This document shows, piece by piece, positions 42,846 through 45,074 of a stretch of 45,074 nucleotides of DNA. Below the pieces are notes generated by a model, which did no database searches, had not been told where the DNA came from, and saw only the letters and a program-made list of their open reading frames with translations. This DNA comes from Mesorhizobium loti. Lineage in GTDB: Bacteria; Pseudomonadota; Alphaproteobacteria; Rhizobiales; Rhizobiaceae. Where the stretch lies: the NCBI RefSeq assembly GCF_001510895.1, contig NZ_LPWA01000133.1, positions 1-45,074 on the forward strand, given 5' to 3'. A program made the position numbers and the translations under genes. Each line of letters starts with the position of its first letter. The stretch's first letter is position 1.

Positions 42846-44201
42846 GTGACGGCGATCTTTGCGGAACAGGCACTGCTGCCCGAGGGCTGGCGAGGCAATG
42901 TGAGGATCGCCTTCGACGGCGGCCGCATCGCCGCGGTCGAGACCGGCGCCGCCCCGCAGGCCGGTGACGAGCGCCATGCCATTCTGCTCTCCGGCATGCC
43001 CAATCTGCACAGCCACGCCTTCCAGCGCGGGATGGCGGGGCTGGCCGAATTGCGCGGCCCTTCGGCCGACAGTTTCTGGAGCTGGCGCGAGGTCATGTAT
43101 CGCTTCGCGCTGTCGATGACGCCGGACCAGGTCGAGGCGGTCGCGGCGCAGCTCTATGTCGAGATGCTGGAGGCCGGCTTCTCGCGCGTCGGCGAGTTCC
43201 ACTACCTGCACCACGATCGCGACGGTAAGCCTTATGCCAACATTGCCGAGATGGCGGAACGCATCGCGGCGGCGGCTTCCGATACGGGCATCGGGCTCAC
43301 GCTGCTGCCGGTCTTTTATGCCCATTCCGCCTTCGGCGGCGCAGCACCCAACGAAGGCCAGCGGCGATTCATCAATGATGTCCAGCGGTTCGGACGCTTG
43401 CTTGAGAAAAGCTGTGAAAGCGTTCGCCTGCTCGATCGGGCGATAGTCGGCGTTGCCCCACACAGTTTGCGCGCCGCGACAGCGGGTGAGCTCAACGCAG
43501 TCGCGGCGATGGCGCCGGACGGTCCGATCCACATCCATGTCGCCGAGCAAGTGAAGGAAGTGGACGACTGCGTCGCCTGGTCAGGGGCGCGGCCGGTCGA
43601 TTTCCTGCTGTCCAACGCCCAGGTCGATCAGCGCTGGTGCCTGATCCACGCTACGCATATGACCGAGGCAGAGACGATCGCCATGGCTAAGAGCGGCGCG
43701 ATCGCCGGGCTCTGCCCGATCACCGAAGCCAATCTCGGCGACGGCACCTTCGCCGCGCCGCTGTTCATCGAACATGGCGGACGCTTCGGCGTCGGCTCCG
43801 ATTCCAATGTGCTGATCGGCCTGCCCGACGAGCTCAGGCAGCTCGAATATTCGCAGCGCCTTGCCCATCGCGCCCGCAACGTTTTGGCACGCGCCGGCGG
43901 CTCGACTGGCCGCGCGCTGTTCGACGCCGCGCTCGATGGCGGCAGTCAGGCGCTCGGCGCCGGACCGTCGCGGATCGCCGCCGGCGCTCCGGCCGATTTC
44001 GTCTCGCTGGACGCCGGCCATCCCTCGCTTGCTGGCAAGGCGGGCGACACGATCCTCGATGCCTGGATCTTCGCCAATGGTAGCAAGGTCGATTGCGTCT
44101 GGGTGCATGGCAAAAAGCAGGTCAGCGGCGGCAGGCATGCGAAGCGCGAGGCGATCGCCCAGCGGTTCCGCGACGTGATGACCGCCCTTTCCCAAGGCTG
44201 A
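42846..44201 (+). CDS. hutF: formimidoylglutamate deiminase (451 aa)
   Basis: Fourth step: N-formimidoyl-L-glutamate to N-formyl-L-glutamate plus ammonia. It is an amidohydrolase with NLHSHAFQRGMAG (metal His pair, about residues 54-66), HIHVAEQVKEVDDC (about 229-242), LIHATHM and GVGSDSNV (metal Asp). GTG 42846 has GGGAG at 42834-42838, 7 bases upstream; a TTG at 42840 is a weaker alternative. It starts the operon with hutC, 14 bases apart, divergent from hutIHGUD. Confidence 0.95.
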   Translation: MTAIFAEQALLPEGWRGNVRIAFDGGRIAAVETGAAPQAGDERHAILLSGMPNLHSHAFQRGMAGLAELRGPSADSFWSWREVMYRFALSMTPDQVEAVAAQLYVEMLEAGFSRVGEFHYLHHDRDGKPYANIAEMAERIAAAASDTGIGLTLLPVFYAHSAFGGAAPNEGQRRFINDVQRFGRLLEKSCESVRLLDRAIVGVAPHSLRAATAGELNAVAAMAPDGPIHIHVAEQVKEVDDCVAWSGARPVDFLLSNAQVDQRWCLIHATHMTEAETIAMAKSGAIAGLCPITEANLGDGTFAAPLFIEHGGRFGVGSDSNVLIGLPDELRQLEYSQRLAHRARNVLARAGGSTGRALFDAALDGGSQALGAGPSRIAAGAPADFVSLDAGHPSLAGKAGDTILDAWIFANGSKVDCVWVHGKKQVSGGRHAKREAIAQRFRDVMTALSQG

Positions 44202-44215
44202 GCAGGAAAAGCCCG

Positions 44216-44962
44216 ATGAGCCTGGTTGAGACCGATGACCTGGAGGGCGGCGAGAGCCTCTCGCTGCATCAGCGCATCCTTTCCGACATCAGGGACAAGA
44301 TTCTGTCTGGCGCCTGGGCGCCCGGCCATCGCATCCCGTTCGAGCACGAGCTGACGGCTCAATATAGTTGTTCGCGCATGACGGTGAACAAGGCGCTGTC
44401 GCAGCTCGCCAAGGCAGGACTGATCGAGCGCCGGCGCCGCTCCGGCAGCTTTGTGCGCCAGCCGCAGTCGCAAGCGGCGGTACTGGAGCTCCACGACATC
44501 CGGATCGAGGTGGAGGCGCTTGGGCTGCCCTATCGCTACGAGCGGCTGGAGCGCCTGAAGCGGCGCAGCAGCGCCGAGGACCGCGCGCTGCTCGGGCTGT
44601 CCAACCCGGGTTCGGTTCTGTGGCTCGAAGGGCTGCATTTTGCCGGCGAAAGGCCGTTCGCGCTCGAGCAGCGGCTGATCAATCTTTCAGCCGTGGGCGA
44701 AGCGGGAGAGGAAGAGTTTTTCGAAATCGCGCCCGGTCCCTGGCTGATCGGCCGCGTGCCGTGGAGCGAAGCCGAGCACCGCATCCGCGCTATGGCCGCC
44801 GATGACACCGTCGCCGACGCGCTCGACATCGATCCCGGCGCGCCCTGCCTGGTGGTCGAGCGCCGCACCTGGAGCGCTGAGCATCCGGTCACGCATGTGC
44901 GCTTCATCTATCCGGCGGAAAGCCACACGCTGGTGGCACGGTTCACGCCGTCGCAGGGATAG
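44216..44962 (+). CDS. hutC: histidine utilisation repressor HutC, GntR family (248 aa)
   Basis: Represses hut transcription until the inducer is present. The N-terminal winged helix (about residues 16-83) reads LHQRILSDIRDKILSGAW, then FEHELTAQYSCSRMTVNKAL (recognition helix), then LIERRRRSGSFV. The C-terminal UTRA ligand domain (about 95-240) contains VLWLEGLHFAGERPFALEQR and CLVVERRTWS. ATG 44216 has GGAAAA about 9 bases upstream; longer in-frame readings lie inside hutF. It is cotranscribed with hutF and probably autoregulated through the palindrome at 42776. Confidence 0.95.
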   Translation: MSLVETDDLEGGESLSLHQRILSDIRDKILSGAWAPGHRIPFEHELTAQYSCSRMTVNKALSQLAKAGLIERRRRSGSFVRQPQSQAAVLELHDIRIEVEALGLPYRYERLERLKRRSSAEDRALLGLSNPGSVLWLEGLHFAGERPFALEQRLINLSAVGEAGEEEFFEIAPGPWLIGRVPWSEAEHRIRAMAADDTVADALDIDPGAPCLVVERRTWSAEHPVTHVRFIYPAESHTLVARFTPSQG

Positions 44963-44968
44963 CGCTAC

Positions 44969-45074
44969 TTACCCGCCCCCAGGGGGAGGGTCGCCGCGAA
45001 GCGGCGGGGCGGGGGTGCGGCGCCGCGCACCGGCCTCCGTCCGGACCTCCAGCACGGGGGACGTGGAGGAAGGG
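44969..45074. repeat. GC-rich palindromic intergenic repeat, cut by the window edge
   Basis: Contains CGCCGC-gaa-GCGGCG (44992-45006), C5/G5 runs at 44976-44986 and alternating G- and C-rich blocks up to the window end. The style resembles dispersed rhizobial palindromes. It directly follows hutC and could serve as its terminator. No gene is seen. Confidence 0.55.

Noticed and set aside
1..45074. CRISPR array, tRNA, rRNA or integrated phage
   Set aside because: No regularly spaced repeats, cloverleaf genes, rRNA segments, integrase or phage structural genes were recognised on either strand.

Overview
The window looks like chromosomal DNA of an alphaproteobacterium of the order Hyphomicrobiales (Rhizobiales), most likely Mesorhizobium or a close relative. 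Evidence: high GC with strong third-position GC bias, an ndvB-ndvA locus for cyclic beta-1,2-glucan, a complete hut operon with hutD and hutF/hutC, and several rhizobial-type palindromic intergenic repeats. The genus is inferred from gene content and style. I saw no rRNA, tRNA, CRISPR array, transposase or phage gene.

Layout. 1-1550: a gene-poor end with two small unassigned proteins. 1667-5850: an aldehyde dehydrogenase, a YeiH-type membrane protein, a free methionine-(R)-sulfoxide reductase, and a DUF1778/GNAT toxin-antitoxin pair with a readable promoter-operator. 5956-12090: a probable catabolic cluster made of a GlxA-type AraC regulator, a DddP-like M24 metalloenzyme, an isochorismatase-family hydrolase, a broken HSL-family esterase and a Tat-exported peptide/nickel-type solute-binding protein. 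12227-13912: a TPR protein. 13941-22476: two divergent operons, one of three tandem paralogous membrane proteins, the other DUF4129-DUF4350-MoxR-DUF58-SpoIIM-RDD. 22497-25638: an AT-rich orphan membrane gene, a D-lyxose-type sugar isomerase divergent from a DSD1-family PLP enzyme, and an isolated ccmC. 25868-36589: ndvA and a frameshifted ndvB. 36860-44962: the hut locus, hutIHGUD divergent from hutFC, with a perfect palindrome as likely HutC operator.

How the genes work together. HutH, HutU, HutI, HutF and HutG form the complete five-step histidine route (formimidoylglutamate to formylglutamate to glutamate plus formate). HutC is the repressor and HutD a cupin-type accessory protein. NdvB makes cyclic beta-1,2-glucan and NdvA exports it, but ndvB as given carries three single-base losses. 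A fourth single-base loss breaks the esterase, so these may be sequence errors. The MoxR/DUF58 operon and its divergent paralog triplet look like one envelope-associated AAA+ system of unknown function and are the best candidate for an undescribed system. The DddP-like cluster is the best candidate for an undescribed catabolic pathway.
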